The notes: a model not told the origin generated them from the sequence alone. DNA of 56,965 bases from Geosporobacter subterraneus DSM 17957 (GCF_900142145.1 NZ_FQZV01000028.1:1-56965); one strand, 5' to 3'. Shown: positions 8,753 to 18,233, counted from the first letter of the stretch. A program made the numbers and translations.

Positions 8753-8933
8753 AACAACACCCTCTTCGTAGGAATTTACTATATAATTAATATTCAATCA
8801 AGACAAATTCTATTACCGCTGAGGACTTATCCAATATATCATAAAAAATGTGATTTATTGTTTTTTATGGGTATATATATGTAATAAGCAAAATCATAAA
8901 GTCATAGTAATGCAAATAAAGGAGGGGTTGTTA

Positions 8934-9509
8934 ATGAGTAAAAGGTTAAAAATATCTGTGCAGAGTGACCTCAAAGAATTAATAGAAGATATCAGAGCTT
9001 TAGGGCATGAGGTAATTACATCCCATGAAGTAAATCCTGATATTTCTATTTTTATCATTTCAAATATTGACGAAGACTGGGAGCAGCTGCGTTCTTTGGA
9101 ATGGATGCATTACGATGACAATAAATTCTTCCTGACAATTAATGCATCTAAATTGAAAAAGGATGAGATTTTAGAGGTAATTGGAAAAGTAGGAGAAAAG
9201 AAAGAATCCTCAGAGCAAATTGCAGGCAATGTATTGCAGAAAACTGTGAAAAAGCTTAAGGTGTCTGTTGAAGAGGGACTTACAGAAGTAAAAAAATTGT
9301 TGCTAGAGAGTGGATATGACGTCATTCCCGCCCATAAGGTTGATGGTGAAGTGGTAGCAATCGTTTTCACAGGAGTTGATGAGACTTGGGAGACGATTTT
9401 TACATATGAGATGAGACAATATGGTGCAAAATACGTTCTGACACTGAATGCATCTAATATGAAACCGCAAGAAGTTGTGGAAGTAATTAACCGATTGTGC
9501 ATAAAATAA
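8934..9509 (+). CDS. Tandem YkuS/UPF0180-like two-repeat protein
   Basis: The protein is 191 residues and is made of two related halves (about 1-85 and 100-191). Both begin with a short beta strand and a helix (LKISVQSDLKELIEDIRALG and LKVSVEEGLTEVKKLLLESG) and end with the same kind of block (INASKLKKDEILEVI and LNASNMKPQEVVEVI). Each half looks like the UPF0180 (YkuS) fold encoded as a single domain at 40929. The function of the family is unknown. The ATG at 8934 has a strong ribosome-binding site (aaaggagggg). The longer frame from 8850 would start with an unlikely hydrophobic stretch. It is a single gene closed by a terminator. Confidence 0.7.
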   Translation: MSKRLKISVQSDLKELIEDIRALGHEVITSHEVNPDISIFIISNIDEDWEQLRSLEWMHYDDNKFFLTINASKLKKDEILEVIGKVGEKKESSEQIAGNVLQKTVKKLKVSVEEGLTEVKKLLLESGYDVIPAHKVDGEVVAIVFTGVDETWETIFTYEMRQYGAKYVLTLNASNMKPQEVVEVINRLCIK

Positions 9510-9535
9510 AGCTAGGGAAACCTAGCTTTTATTAT
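9508..9535 (+). terminator. Rho-independent terminator
   Basis: A 9-bp stem aaagctagg/cctagcttt with a gaaa tetraloop, followed by a T-rich run. Confidence 0.85.
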
Positions 9536-9582
9536 AGGATTTTCAGACAACCACAAGCAATTCAGATCAAGGGGAGGATTAT

Positions 9583-10161
9583 ATGGAAAAGCTAGTATAC
9601 TTAGTTGCAGTACCTAAAGGAGCAATCTACCATCATGGGAGTGCAATCCAGCAAACCATATGGGAAAAGTATAATTTACTGGAAAATTATATGCCTCAAC
9701 TACATCTAACCCTTGATGCTTTTTACTATGAGGATAAAGAGGATGTAGATCATATTCATAAAGTGCTGAAGGAAATTCGAAAAGAATTACATCCCTTTGA
9801 AATTGTAACCAACGGCTTTAGTTATATACCGGAGCCTTATAACAATATTACGATTCATGTCATAAAGACAAGGGAGTTAAAGGAGATTTACACCGTTATT
9901 CACGATGGGATGATGAAAAGAGGCATTCAGGTTAGAGCATTTCATCCGGATGAAATGGTATTCCATATGAGTATCACTGGCATATTTGGAAGAAGCTGGA
10001 GTACTGAAGAAAGTCAAAAAGCTTGGTTGGAAGTTAAGGAACTTCCTTTTCAGTACCATGAGCGGATAGAAGAGCTGGAACTTTGGTATCCAGAAATTGA
10101 ACCGGGAAAAAAGATTATATCAAAATTTAATCTTCTGGACAGCTCTATTACCAAATTTTAA
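9583..10161 (+). CDS. 2H phosphoesterase / 2'-5' RNA ligase-like protein
   Basis: 192 residues with the two His motifs of the 2H phosphoesterase fold: LHLTLDAF at about residue 46 and FHMSITG at about 127. In this superfamily the two His-x-Thr/Ser motifs act on cyclic phosphates or 2'-5' linkages of RNA and nucleotides. The second motif has Ser instead of Thr, which is common. The start has a good ribosome-binding site (ggggagg). The physiological substrate cannot be told. The small zinc-ribbon gene follows 66 bases later and may be co-transcribed. Confidence 0.7.
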   Translation: MEKLVYLVAVPKGAIYHHGSAIQQTIWEKYNLLENYMPQLHLTLDAFYYEDKEDVDHIHKVLKEIRKELHPFEIVTNGFSYIPEPYNNITIHVIKTRELKEIYTVIHDGMMKRGIQVRAFHPDEMVFHMSITGIFGRSWSTEESQKAWLEVKELPFQYHERIEELELWYPEIEPGKKIISKFNLLDSSITKF

Positions 10162-10227
10162 GTGGATTGTTTTTAAGATATCCACTCAAAATAATAGGGA
10201 GCAAAGAAGCGGATGGAGGAATTGGAT

Positions 10228-10470
10228 ATGGAACTGGTATGTCCTTTATGCAATGCCATGGCAAGCTATCTTATTAAGTGTCCCAAATGTAATCATTCAA
10301 TGGAGAATACTGGAGCAATCCAAGACTATTTCGATGATTATAGTACCTATTTGCCTATGGAAATAACTCAACGCATTGATGGTGTGCCCTATGACCAATG
10401 CTTGCACCTTTTTTATTGTGGTCACTGCCATACAGATAAAAGAATATCTGTTGATAGAATTTATATATAG
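10228..10470 (+). CDS. Small zinc-ribbon protein, 80 residues
   Basis: The N-terminus holds two Cys pairs (CPLCNAMA and CPKCNHSM) spaced like a zinc ribbon. Near the end is a third, CGHCH. It could therefore bind one or two zinc ions. There is no signal peptide. The ATG at 10228 has ggagga 7 bases upstream. An upstream ATG at 10213 overlaps that site and is less likely. Function unknown. It is followed by a terminator. Confidence 0.65.
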   Translation: MELVCPLCNAMASYLIKCPKCNHSMENTGAIQDYFDDYSTYLPMEITQRIDGVPYDQCLHLFYCGHCHTDKRISVDRIYI

Positions 10471-10500
10471 AGAGTGTTCAAAAGAACATTCTCTTTTATT
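10471..10500 (+). terminator. Rho-independent terminator before the his operon
   Basis: Stem agagtgttc/gaacattct around aaaa, then cttttattttaa. It separates the zinc-ribbon gene from the histidine operon. Confidence 0.8.
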
Positions 10501-10536
10501 TTAAATTTAAAAATTTCTAATTCTTTATTTTCTTTA

Positions 10537-10565
10537 TTGACGAATGAGGGAAAAAATATTAAACT
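10537..10565 (+). promoter_or_regulatory. Promoter of the histidine operon
   Basis: The -35 is TTGACG (10537-10542), then a 17-bp spacer, then the -10 TAAACT (10560-10565). It sits about 60 bases upstream of hisZ. The -10 is inside the palindrome described next, so a repressor bound there would block polymerase. Confidence 0.6.
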
Positions 10566-10579
10566 AGTATTAGTTTAAT
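10558..10579. promoter_or_regulatory. Perfect palindromic operator over the his promoter
   Basis: The arms ATTAAACTA and TAGTTTAAT are exact complements separated by GTAT. The CTAGTA/TAGTTT character resembles sites of TrpR-family repressors. In Firmicutes, HisR (YerC-like, TrpR family) is a known regulator of his genes. That HisR binds here is inference. No yerC/hisR gene is in the window. Confidence 0.6.
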
Positions 10580-10621
10580 GTGATAAAGCGATAAATTAAT
10601 AAAGGGGAGGTTGTAGAGATC

Positions 10622-11914
10622 ATGCTGCAGTATAAAAATTATGTTCCTGAGGGGGTGGCAGATACCCATTGGGACGAATATGAAACAAAAGATAAGATCA
10701 TTGGACAGATCAAAAAGCAATTCAAGAGCTTTGGATACCGTCAGATTATGACTCCTACCTTTGAATATTATGACTTGTTTGTGGGGATAGAGGGGACGAT
10801 TCATCGGGATGAGATGTTTAAGTTTATAGATGGAAATGGAAAGATCATGGTGCTAAGACCGGATGTAACTATACCTATTGCTCGAATGGCTGCCAACAGT
10901 CATGGCAGATATCAAGGATATTTTAAGTTTGCATATATTGCCAATGTTTTTCGCGTAAGTGAAGATCAAAGTGGAAATAAACGTGAGTTTATGCAAGCGG
11001 GTATAGAATATCTTGGGAATGAAAAAAGCGATGCAGACGCAGAGGTAGTGGCAGTAGGAGTCAAGATTCTTAAGGAATGCGGAATAAAAAATTTCCAATT
11101 TGATCTGGGGCAAGCAGCATATTTCAAAGGTTTGATGATGGAGGTGGCATTGGAAAAAAACATTAAGGATCATATCAGAAAGCTGGTTGAAGAAAAGAAT
11201 GCATCTGAACTATTTCATTTTTTAAGGCCATTAAATATTCCCAGTCGGGTGAAAGATACGATACAAAAGCTCCCTTATTTGTATGGTAAGCCTAATGATG
11301 TAATTAGAACTGCAAAAGAAATCGCCCTAAATATAGAAATGGAAAAGGCTGTAGATTATTTATCTGAGGTATATGAGATCCTTAAGGATTATGGTTATGA
11401 AGAGTATATAACCATCGATTTAGGTTTGGTCAATCATATGGATTATTATACGGGAGTTATATTTAAAGGATACGCTCGGAACTATGGAAAACCACTGCTA
11501 AGCGGAGGGAGATACGATCATCTTACGAAGCAGTACGGGTTAGCGCTGCCTGCTACAGGATTTGGGTTGAATATTGATGAAATGATGGAGGTTATGGAAA
11601 TGAACAATATGTTAAAAGAATCAATATGCTTTACAGATTTTTTAATTCTCTATACGCAAAAGACAAGGGAAAGAGCTTTTTTGTTGGCTGAAACACTGAG
11701 AAGCAAAGGCTTCATCGTAGAATCTGATCTATATGGACGGGATTTAAAAGGGCAAATACAAAATGCTGAATTTCGCAACATAAAAGAAATCATTGAATTA
11801 GCAGGGGAAAATTTAAAGATTGTAAGCATCAAAAATAATGAAATTAAGAAAAAAACTATGGTTCAGTTCCTGAAAAATCTAGAGAGCAATGGAGCCGTGT
11901 TTTCTATTCACTAG
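10622..11914 (+). CDS. hisZ: ATP phosphoribosyltransferase regulatory subunit
   Basis: HisZ is a paralog of histidyl-tRNA synthetase that has no synthetase activity. It forms a hetero-octamer with the short form of HisG, makes it active, and transmits feedback inhibition by histidine. The 430-residue product has the class II core with YVPEGVAD at the start, LRPDVTIPIAR and GYFKFAYIANVFR in the middle, and YYTGVIFKGY and LLSGGRYDHL later. The C-terminal domain seems longer than in many HisZ (about residues 330-430). It is the first gene of the operon, with ribosome-binding site aaaggggagg. The short hisG 12 bases downstream confirms the role. Confidence 0.93.
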   Translation: MLQYKNYVPEGVADTHWDEYETKDKIIGQIKKQFKSFGYRQIMTPTFEYYDLFVGIEGTIHRDEMFKFIDGNGKIMVLRPDVTIPIARMAANSHGRYQGYFKFAYIANVFRVSEDQSGNKREFMQAGIEYLGNEKSDADAEVVAVGVKILKECGIKNFQFDLGQAAYFKGLMMEVALEKNIKDHIRKLVEEKNASELFHFLRPLNIPSRVKDTIQKLPYLYGKPNDVIRTAKEIALNIEMEKAVDYLSEVYEILKDYGYEEYITIDLGLVNHMDYYTGVIFKGYARNYGKPLLSGGRYDHLTKQYGLALPATGFGLNIDEMMEVMEMNNMLKESICFTDFLILYTQKTRERAFLLAETLRSKGFIVESDLYGRDLKGQIQNAEFRNIKEIIELAGENLKIVSIKNNEIKKKTMVQFLKNLESNGAVFSIH

Positions 11915-11926
11915 GGAGGACAAAAA

Positions 11927-12553
11927 GTGGATTTCGTGAATATTGCGCTAGCCAAAGGAAGACTAGCAGAGAATACATTAAAAATGTTGACACTTCAAGG
12001 AATTACGTTTCCTGATTATCATCCGGGGAGCAGAAAACTAATTTATGAAAATGAACTTCAAAAAATTCGTATTATTTTTGTTAAACCTAGTGATGTAGCC
12101 ATATACGTAGAAAAAGGAGCTGCGGATTTGGGTGTGCTTGGAAAGGATATATTAATGGAGAATGAAGCCAATTTATATGAAGTGATGGATTTGGGATTTG
12201 GACAGTGTAAATTTGTAGTAGCTGCATTGAGGGATTATGTAGATCAGCCTGGGAAAAAGATTAGGGTTGCTACAAAATTTCCTAACGTATCCAGAAAATA
12301 TTTTCACCAACTGGGTAGGCCTATAGAAGTGATCAAATTGAATGGGTCTGTAGAATTGGCACCGATTATTGGTTTGTCTGATGTAATTGTAGATATTGTA
12401 GAAACGGGAAAAACCCTACAAGAAAATGGATTGATTATTATCAGCCCAATTTGTCGGGTAAGTGCAAGGTTGGTAGCAAATAAGGTGAGCTTTAAAACCA
12501 AAATGAGTCATATTTCCCGTATTATTGAAGGCTTAAGGCAGAATGCCGATTAA
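11927..12553 (+). CDS. hisG: ATP phosphoribosyltransferase, short form
   Basis: First committed step of histidine synthesis: ATP plus PRPP gives phosphoribosyl-ATP. The 208-residue length, without the C-terminal regulatory domain, marks the short type that depends on HisZ. The N-terminus NIALAKGRLAENTL and the block AADLGVLGKDIL are typical, as is the phosphate-binding region IVDIVETGKTL near the end. The GTG start at 11927 is preceded by gggagg 12 bases after hisZ. Confidence 0.95.
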   Translation: MDFVNIALAKGRLAENTLKMLTLQGITFPDYHPGSRKLIYENELQKIRIIFVKPSDVAIYVEKGAADLGVLGKDILMENEANLYEVMDLGFGQCKFVVAALRDYVDQPGKKIRVATKFPNVSRKYFHQLGRPIEVIKLNGSVELAPIIGLSDVIVDIVETGKTLQENGLIIISPICRVSARLVANKVSFKTKMSHISRIIEGLRQNAD

Positions 12554-12569
12554 AAGGGGGACAAAAGTT

Positions 12570-13856
12570 TTGCGTATTATATCTGTCAGATTAGATGACT
12601 ATAAAAAGAAGCTAAGTGAGTTGCTTCAACACCGGGTTGAGGAAAGCATGGCAGAAATTGATGAAGTGGTCGAAAACGTCATCTTGAATATACAGAAGGA
12701 TGGGGATAAAGCATTAATTGAATATACACAGAAATTTGATGGAGTCTTATTAGATAAGATTCAGGTAGAAGAAGGAGAAATAAATGCAGCATGGGAAGCA
12801 GTATCGGATGAATTCAAGGAGATCCTGGATAAGGCCAGAAAGAATATCTGGTCATATCATGAGAAACAGCGTCAAAACTCATGGATGGATTTTGATGGGG
12901 AAATTATTCTGGGTCAGAAAGTCACGCCGATCGAAAGTGTAGGAATGTACGTTCCTGGGGGGAAGGCAGCCTATCCGTCGACGGTATTAATGAATGGGAT
13001 CCCGGCCAAAATTGCAGGAGTGGAGCGCTTGGTAATGGTAACACCCCCGGGAAAGGATGGTAAGGTGAATCCTTATATACTGGCTGCAGCAAAATTGACA
13101 GGAGTGGATGAAATATACAAGGTTGGAGGGGCGCAATCAATAGCTGCCTTAGCTTTCGGAACAGAAACAATTCTACCTGTGAATAAAATCGTGGGACCCG
13201 GAAATATCTATGTAGCCCGGGCAAAAAAGAAGGTTTTTGGGGTTGTAGATATTGATATGATTGCAGGACCTAGTGAAATATGTATTCTGGCAGATGAGAG
13301 TGCCAGACCCGCTTATATCGCGGCAGATCTTTTGTCACAGGCAGAACATGATGAGATGGCGTCCTCTATTCTAATTACACAGTCCTATAGTCTTGCAGAA
13401 AAGGTAAAGCTTGCTTTAGAAGATCAAATAGCTTCATTAGATCGGGTTCAGATCATCCGGAAGGCTATTGAGAAGAATAGTGCTGTCTATGTACCGGAAG
13501 ATGTGGAGACGGCAGTAGCAATGATAAATGATATTGCACCGGAGCATTTAGAGGTTATGACGGTGAATCCTTTTGAAATACTGCCGAAGATAAAGAATGC
13601 GGGGGCTATTTTTCTAGGACATTTTTCACCAGAGCCCTTGGGAGATTATTTTGCCGGACCCAATCACACCTTGCCGACAAATGGAACTGCTAAGTTTTCC
13701 TCCCCCTTAGGGGTAGAGGATTTTGTTAAAAAAAGCAGTGTGATTTATTATAGTAAAACCGCCTTAAGTCAGGTTAAGGATGAAATAGAGAGTTTTGCTT
13801 TGCATGAAGGCTTAACCGCCCATGCAAATTCTATAAAAGTGAGGTTTTTACCATGA
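12570..13856 (+). CDS. hisD: Histidinol dehydrogenase
   Basis: Oxidises L-histidinol to L-histidine in two NAD-dependent steps, with zinc. It carries VGMYVPGGKAAYPST, the VGGAQSIAALAFGT block, GPGNIYVARAKK, the AGPSEI segment, SQAEHDEMA and the PNHTLPTNGTA region with its conserved His. The frame can begin at 12543 inside hisG. A TTG at 12570, 9 bases after aaaaggggg, gives a 428-residue protein of usual length starting LRIISVR and does not overlap hisG, so I prefer it. The 3' end overlaps hisC by 4 bases. Confidence 0.93.
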   Translation: MRIISVRLDDYKKKLSELLQHRVEESMAEIDEVVENVILNIQKDGDKALIEYTQKFDGVLLDKIQVEEGEINAAWEAVSDEFKEILDKARKNIWSYHEKQRQNSWMDFDGEIILGQKVTPIESVGMYVPGGKAAYPSTVLMNGIPAKIAGVERLVMVTPPGKDGKVNPYILAAAKLTGVDEIYKVGGAQSIAALAFGTETILPVNKIVGPGNIYVARAKKKVFGVVDIDMIAGPSEICILADESARPAYIAADLLSQAEHDEMASSILITQSYSLAEKVKLALEDQIASLDRVQIIRKAIEKNSAVYVPEDVETAVAMINDIAPEHLEVMTVNPFEILPKIKNAGAIFLGHFSPEPLGDYFAGPNHTLPTNGTAKFSSPLGVEDFVKKSSVIYYSKTALSQVKDEIESFALHEGLTAHANSIKVRFLP

Positions 13857-14911
13857 TGGGATTAGTTAGAAAAAGTGTCCTTGAGATGGAAGCTTATCGG
13901 GTCCCAAAGGATAAGATTTCAATCAAGCTGGATGCAAATGAAAGCCCCTACAATCTAGGAGATAGGTTATATTCATTATTATTACAAAGACTTCAAAGCA
14001 TTGATCTGAATCGCTATCCTGATACCGACAGCATTATGCTGAGAAAGGCTATCGGAAAATATGTGGGCTTTCCAATAGAAAGCATTCTATGCGGAAATGG
14101 TTCCGATGAGATGATCCAGAATATTATTCAAACCTTTGTTGAAGCGGGAGATGCAGTAGTAAGCCATGAGCCCAGCTTTTCAATGTACAAAGTGTTTACA
14201 ACTATTGCCGGTGGGAAGTTTATTGAAATCGAAAGTGATGCAGACTTTGCTATAAACATAGGCGGAATCATTGAAGCAGCAAATGCAAATCATGCCAAGC
14301 TCATTTTTATTTGTAATCCAAATAATCCAACGGGCACAGTCATCACACCAATGGAAATCATAGGTTTGTTAGAAGCGACTAAAGCAATGATCGTGGTGGA
14401 TGAGGCTTATTTTGAATTTTATGGGGAATCCATGATTGATTGGATTAAAGAAAAAGAGCGATTGATCGTACTGCGTACCCTGTCGAAGGGAATATCTTTA
14501 GCAGGTGCACGAATCGGGTATATGGTAGCACAGAGGCAAGTGATCGATTATGTTTACCGTGTTAAGCCCCCCTATAATCTAAATGCCTACTCCCAAGCCC
14601 TTGGGGAGCTGTTTCTAGAAAACATTCAGATGGTCCAAGACTATATACGGCAGATTGTAGATGCAAGGGATCATTTGATAGCCCAGTTGGAAACATTGGA
14701 AGAAGTAAAGATATATCCATCAAAATCCAACTTTATTCTGATAAAAACAAGTAAAGCAAGTGAAATACAGGAAAAATGTAAAAATATGAAAATTGGCATT
14801 CGCTTCTATGGAAAAGAGGGAGTGCTGAAAGATTGTTTGCGTATTACGGTGGGAACAAAAGAGGAAAATGATATGATCAAGAATATATTTCAGGAAGTGA
14901 TAGCCTTATGA
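13853..14911 (+). CDS. hisC: Histidinol-phosphate aminotransferase
   Basis: Pyridoxal-phosphate enzyme that converts imidazole-acetol phosphate and glutamate to histidinol phosphate. It has 352 residues. The fold-type I landmarks are present: LDANESPYN at the start, CNPNNPTGT, VVDEAYFEF, and the PLP Lys in RTLSKGISLAG followed by ARIGY. It overlaps hisD by four bases (ATGA). A second ATG follows directly at 13856. Confidence 0.94.
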   Translation: MMGLVRKSVLEMEAYRVPKDKISIKLDANESPYNLGDRLYSLLLQRLQSIDLNRYPDTDSIMLRKAIGKYVGFPIESILCGNGSDEMIQNIIQTFVEAGDAVVSHEPSFSMYKVFTTIAGGKFIEIESDADFAINIGGIIEAANANHAKLIFICNPNNPTGTVITPMEIIGLLEATKAMIVVDEAYFEFYGESMIDWIKEKERLIVLRTLSKGISLAGARIGYMVAQRQVIDYVYRVKPPYNLNAYSQALGELFLENIQMVQDYIRQIVDARDHLIAQLETLEEVKIYPSKSNFILIKTSKASEIQEKCKNMKIGIRFYGKEGVLKDCLRITVGTKEENDMIKNIFQEVIAL

Positions 14912-15495
14912 ATCGCAGTGCCCAAGTAAAAAGAACCACAGCAGAAACAGATATTGATCTTACCTTCACCTTAGATGGAAAAGGAGAAACGGATATTAAA
15001 ACTGGGATAGGCTTTATGGATCATATGTTAACCCTAATGTGCAAACATGGTTTTTTGAATATGATACTAAACTGCAAAGGAGATATCGAAGTAGACGGTC
15101 ATCATACGGTAGAAGACATTGGAATAGCCCTAGGAAAAGCATTTAAAACGGCATTGGGGAATAGAAGCAAGATTAGCAGATATGGGACAGTACTTACCCC
15201 CATGGATGAATCATTGGCCCTCATAGCCTTAGATATCAGCGGAAGAGCTTTTCTGCATTTTGATGCGGTCTTTGATACGCCCAGATTAGGGGATTTTGAC
15301 ACGGAACTTGTGGAAGAATTCATGCGTGCTTTTACAAATCATGCAGAAGTAACACTTCATATAAAACTGCTTTATGGAAAGAACAACCATCATAAGATAG
15401 AAGCTATTTTTAAAGGCTTTGGCAGGGCAATAGATCAGGCCACTGCAGTTCAAAATCGAATAGATGGTGTGTTATCTACAAAAGGGATACTCTAA
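14908..15495 (+). CDS. hisB: Imidazoleglycerol-phosphate dehydratase
   Basis: Removes water from imidazole glycerol phosphate to give imidazole-acetol phosphate, using manganese. The 195-residue monofunctional form has the metal-binding pairs GFMDHML and DGHHTVEDIGIALG near the front and NHHKIEAIFKGF near the end. No phosphatase domain is fused, so histidinol phosphate must be dephosphorylated by an enzyme not in this cluster. It overlaps hisC by 4 bases. Confidence 0.95.
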   Translation: MNRSAQVKRTTAETDIDLTFTLDGKGETDIKTGIGFMDHMLTLMCKHGFLNMILNCKGDIEVDGHHTVEDIGIALGKAFKTALGNRSKISRYGTVLTPMDESLALIALDISGRAFLHFDAVFDTPRLGDFDTELVEEFMRAFTNHAEVTLHIKLLYGKNNHHKIEAIFKGFGRAIDQATAVQNRIDGVLSTKGIL

Positions 15496-15529
15496 ACTGA
15501 GAAGGTTTCCTTGATGGGGAGGGAAGACA

Positions 15530-16135
15530 ATGATTGCAATCATAGATTATGGCGTAGGCAATTTAAAAAGTGTTTATAAAGCATTAAATAGTTTGGGATT
15601 TCATACGATAATAGCTAAAAAAAACGAAGAGATTCTAAACAGCAATGCGTTGATTTTGCCAGGTGTGGGAGCTTTTAGAGATGCAATGTCCCAATTGTCC
15701 AGCAGCGGACTTAAGGAGGGTCTATTAAAGTCGGTAGAAGTTGGAAAACCTGTGCTGGGTATTTGCCTTGGAATGCAGCTGCTCTTCGATAAAAGCTTCG
15801 AGGACGGAGAGTTTGACGGTCTGGGGCTGATGGAAGGGGAAATTCATCGGTTTGATAAAGGATTAAAGGTACCCCATATGGGATGGAATCATTTAAAGAA
15901 ACACATAGATGACCCTATTGGAAAAGAGCTGAAAGACAATGAATATGTATACTTTGTGCACTCATATTATTTAAAGACCAAGGAGCATCAAAATGTAATC
16001 TATTGGTGTAATTACGGCATGGAATTTCCTGCTTTGATAAGAAAAAATAATATCATCGGAATGCAGTTTCACCCTGAAAAAAGCGGCAAAACTGGAATCC
16101 AGCTATTGAAAAACTTTGGGGAGTTGGTAGGGTGA
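15530..16135 (+). CDS. hisH: Imidazole glycerol phosphate synthase, glutaminase subunit
   Basis: Class I glutamine amidotransferase that frees ammonia for HisF. Its 201 residues include IDYGVGNLKS at the start, the oxyanion strand LPGVGAF, the nucleophile Cys in GICLGMQLL, and the catalytic His and Glu in GMQFHPEKSG. Ribosome-binding site ggggaggg. It overlaps hisA by 4 bases (GTGA). Confidence 0.95.
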   Translation: MIAIIDYGVGNLKSVYKALNSLGFHTIIAKKNEEILNSNALILPGVGAFRDAMSQLSSSGLKEGLLKSVEVGKPVLGICLGMQLLFDKSFEDGEFDGLGLMEGEIHRFDKGLKVPHMGWNHLKKHIDDPIGKELKDNEYVYFVHSYYLKTKEHQNVIYWCNYGMEFPALIRKNNIIGMQFHPEKSGKTGIQLLKNFGELVG

Positions 16136-16830
16136 TTATTTTTCCGGCTATAGATATTAGAAAAGGGAAATGTGTAAGATTGCAGCAAGGTGAATTCAGT
16201 AGGGAGCAGATATTTGGTGAAAATCCGGTGGAGACAGCACTCCAATGGTTGAATAGAGGCGCACAGTTCCTGCATGTGGTAGATTTGGATGGTGCGTTAG
16301 AAGGAAGAACCGTTCACACCAGATTAATCAGAGAAATTATTAATAGGGTTCCAATTCCGGTTCAAGTGGGTGGGGGCATCCGGACCTTGGAAGATATCCA
16401 TAGACTTCTAGGAATAGGAACTGCCAGAATCATTTTGGGCACTTCAGCAGTACTTAAAACTGACCTTGTCAAGCAAGCGATTGCGTTATACGGAGAAAAA
16501 ATTGCCGTATCGTTAGATGCAAAAAATGGGTATATCGCAGTGGATGGATGGAAGACTGTCACTAATTTGCGTGCTATTGATTTTGCTAAGGAATTACAGA
16601 ATATAGGTTTACAGACGATTGTTTATACAGATATTGCAAAGGATGGAATGCTAGCCGGGCCCAACTACACGGAATTGGAAGAAATGAAGAAAAATCTAAC
16701 TTTGGATCTCATTGCGTCAGGAGGAGTCAGCAGCAAAGCCGATATTGAAAAGCTTCAGCAAATGGGATTCTATGGTGCAATTATCGGTAAAGCACTTTAT
16801 ACGGGAGATATCCGATTAGAGGAACTATAG
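16132..16830 (+). CDS. hisA: Phosphoribosylformimino-5-aminoimidazole carboxamide ribotide isomerase
   Basis: Isomerises the aminoaldose ProFAR to the aminoketose PRFAR. It is a TIM barrel of 232 residues with internal half-barrel symmetry. The first catalytic Asp is in [13 protein letters not shown], the second in [15 protein letters not shown], and phosphate-binding loops are VQVGGGIR and ASGGVSS. It starts with GTG overlapping the hisH stop. Confidence 0.95.
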   Translation: MIIFPAIDIRKGKCVRLQQGEFSREQIFGENPVETALQWLNRGAQFLHVVDLDGALEGRTVHTRLIREIINRVPIPVQVGGGIRTLEDIHRLLGIGTARIILGTSAVLKTDLVKQAIALYGEKIAVSLDAKNGYIAVDGWKTVTNLRAIDFAKELQNIGLQTIVYTDIAKDGMLAGPNYTELEEMKKNLTLDLIASGGVSSKADIEKLQQMGFYGAIIGKALYTGDIRLEEL

Positions 16831-16841
16831 GGGGTGTATTC

Positions 16842-17606
16842 ATGCTTACAAAAAGAATTATTCCTTGCTTGGATGTTAATAATGGACGGGTTGTGAAAGG
16901 GAAGAAATTTCAGAATCTGATCGATGTAGATGATCCTGTAAAGCTAGCTAAATACTATAGTGCAGAAGGAGCCGATGAGTTGGTTTTCTATGATATAACT
17001 GCTTCTAATGAAGGCAGAAATATCTTCCTGCATCTAGTGGAGCAAACAGCAGAGGAGGTCAATATTCCTTTTACGGTTGGAGGAGGTATACGTGGGATAC
17101 AGGATTTTCATGATGTCCTAAGGGCCGGGGCGGACAAGGTTTCTGTTAACTCAGCAGCTGTAATGAATCCTGAAATTATCACAGAAGCGGCACTTAAATA
17201 CGGTCGTCAGTGTGTCGTGTTATCTATCGATGCAAAGAAAAATCTTCAAGGGCAGTGGAACGTTTATATTAACGGGGGAAGAGTAGATACAAAATTAGAT
17301 GCACTAGAATGGGCAGTAAAAGGAGAAATGCTTGGAGCGGGAGAAATCGTAATTAACAGCATTGATACAGACGGTATTAAAGACGGATATGAAATAGAAC
17401 TGACAAAATCTATTTCAGAAGTGGTTTCAATCCCTGTGGTAGCCTCTGGCGGTGCTGGAAAGAGAGAAGATTTTTATAAGGTGCTTACAGAGGGAAAAGC
17501 GGACGCCGCTCTTGCAGCATCGGTTTTTCACTATGGAGAAATTAAAATCTATGATCTGAAGGATTATTTATATTCCAGTAGGGTTCCCATCAGGAGGACA
17601 GAATAA
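16842..17606 (+). CDS. hisF: Imidazole glycerol phosphate synthase, cyclase subunit
   Basis: Uses ammonia from HisH to close the imidazole ring, giving imidazole glycerol phosphate and AICAR. It is a TIM barrel of 254 residues related to HisA. Visible are [15 protein letters not shown] with the catalytic Asp, the phosphate loops FTVGGGIRG and VASGGAG, and the second catalytic Asp in [11 protein letters not shown]. Ribosome-binding site tagggggtg, 11 bases after hisA. Confidence 0.95.
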   Translation: MLTKRIIPCLDVNNGRVVKGKKFQNLIDVDDPVKLAKYYSAEGADELVFYDITASNEGRNIFLHLVEQTAEEVNIPFTVGGGIRGIQDFHDVLRAGADKVSVNSAAVMNPEIITEAALKYGRQCVVLSIDAKKNLQGQWNVYINGGRVDTKLDALEWAVKGEMLGAGEIVINSIDTDGIKDGYEIELTKSISEVVSIPVVASGGAGKREDFYKVLTEGKADAALAASVFHYGEIKIYDLKDYLYSSRVPIRRTE

Positions 17607-18233
17607 ATGAAGCGGATAGAACAGCTTAAGTTTAATGATGCCGGATTGGTTCCGGCGATCATACAGGATTATTCCAATAAAGAAGTATTGATGATGGCTT
17701 ATATGAATCAAGAATCTTTAGAAAAAACGCTGGAAACTAAAAAAACCTGGTTTTTCAGCAGGAGTAGAAATAAGCTTTGGAACAAAGGGGAAACCTCTGG
17801 AAATTACCAATCGGTAAAAAGAATCCGTTACGATTGTGATATGGATACACTGCTGATAGAAGTTATACCGGCAGGTAATGCATGTCATACCGGCAAAAAA
17901 AGCTGTTTTTATCAAGAACTATTTAGAGATGAAGAAGAAGCTGTGGTTAAAAAAGACATTATCAAACATCTGGATCAAAGAATCAGAGAGCGAAAAGCTA
18001 AAACGAAAGAAGGGAGCTATACCAATTACCTTTTTGAAAAAGGTATCGATAAAATTTTAAAGAAAATTGCAGAAGAATCAGGAGAGGTAATCATTAGCGC
18101 GAAAAATCCGGACAAAAGGGAATGTATTTACGAGATTTCTGATCTGATTTATCATACCTTAGTATTAATGGCTGAAAAAAATATTACAATTGATGAACTT
18201 CATGAAGAACTTTTAAATAGGTATAATAAGTAA
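17607..18233 (+). CDS. hisIE: Bifunctional phosphoribosyl-AMP cyclohydrolase / phosphoribosyl-ATP pyrophosphatase
   Basis: Fusion of steps 3 and 2 of histidine synthesis. The N-terminal HisI half (about 1-112) has [22 protein letters not shown], the metal-binding CDMD and the conserved NACHTG..SCF region. The C-terminal HisE half (about 120-208) has the all-helical MazG-like pattern [29 protein letters not shown] and [10 protein letters not shown]. It directly abuts the hisF stop and is the last his gene. I see no terminator straight after it. Confidence 0.95.
   Translation: MKRIEQLKFNDAGLVPAIIQDYSNKEVLMMAYMNQESLEKTLETKKTWFFSRSRNKLWNKGETSGNYQSVKRIRYDCDMDTLLIEVIPAGNACHTGKKSCFYQELFRDEEEAVVKKDIIKHLDQRIRERKAKTKEGSYTNYLFEKGIDKILKKIAEESGEVIISAKNPDKRECIYEISDLIYHTLVLMAEKNITIDELHEELLNRYNK

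Noticed and set aside
12543-12569. Upstream extension of hisD overlapping hisG
   Set aside because: The TTG at 12570 has a well-spaced ribosome-binding site and gives the usual family length; the extension adds nine unconserved residues.
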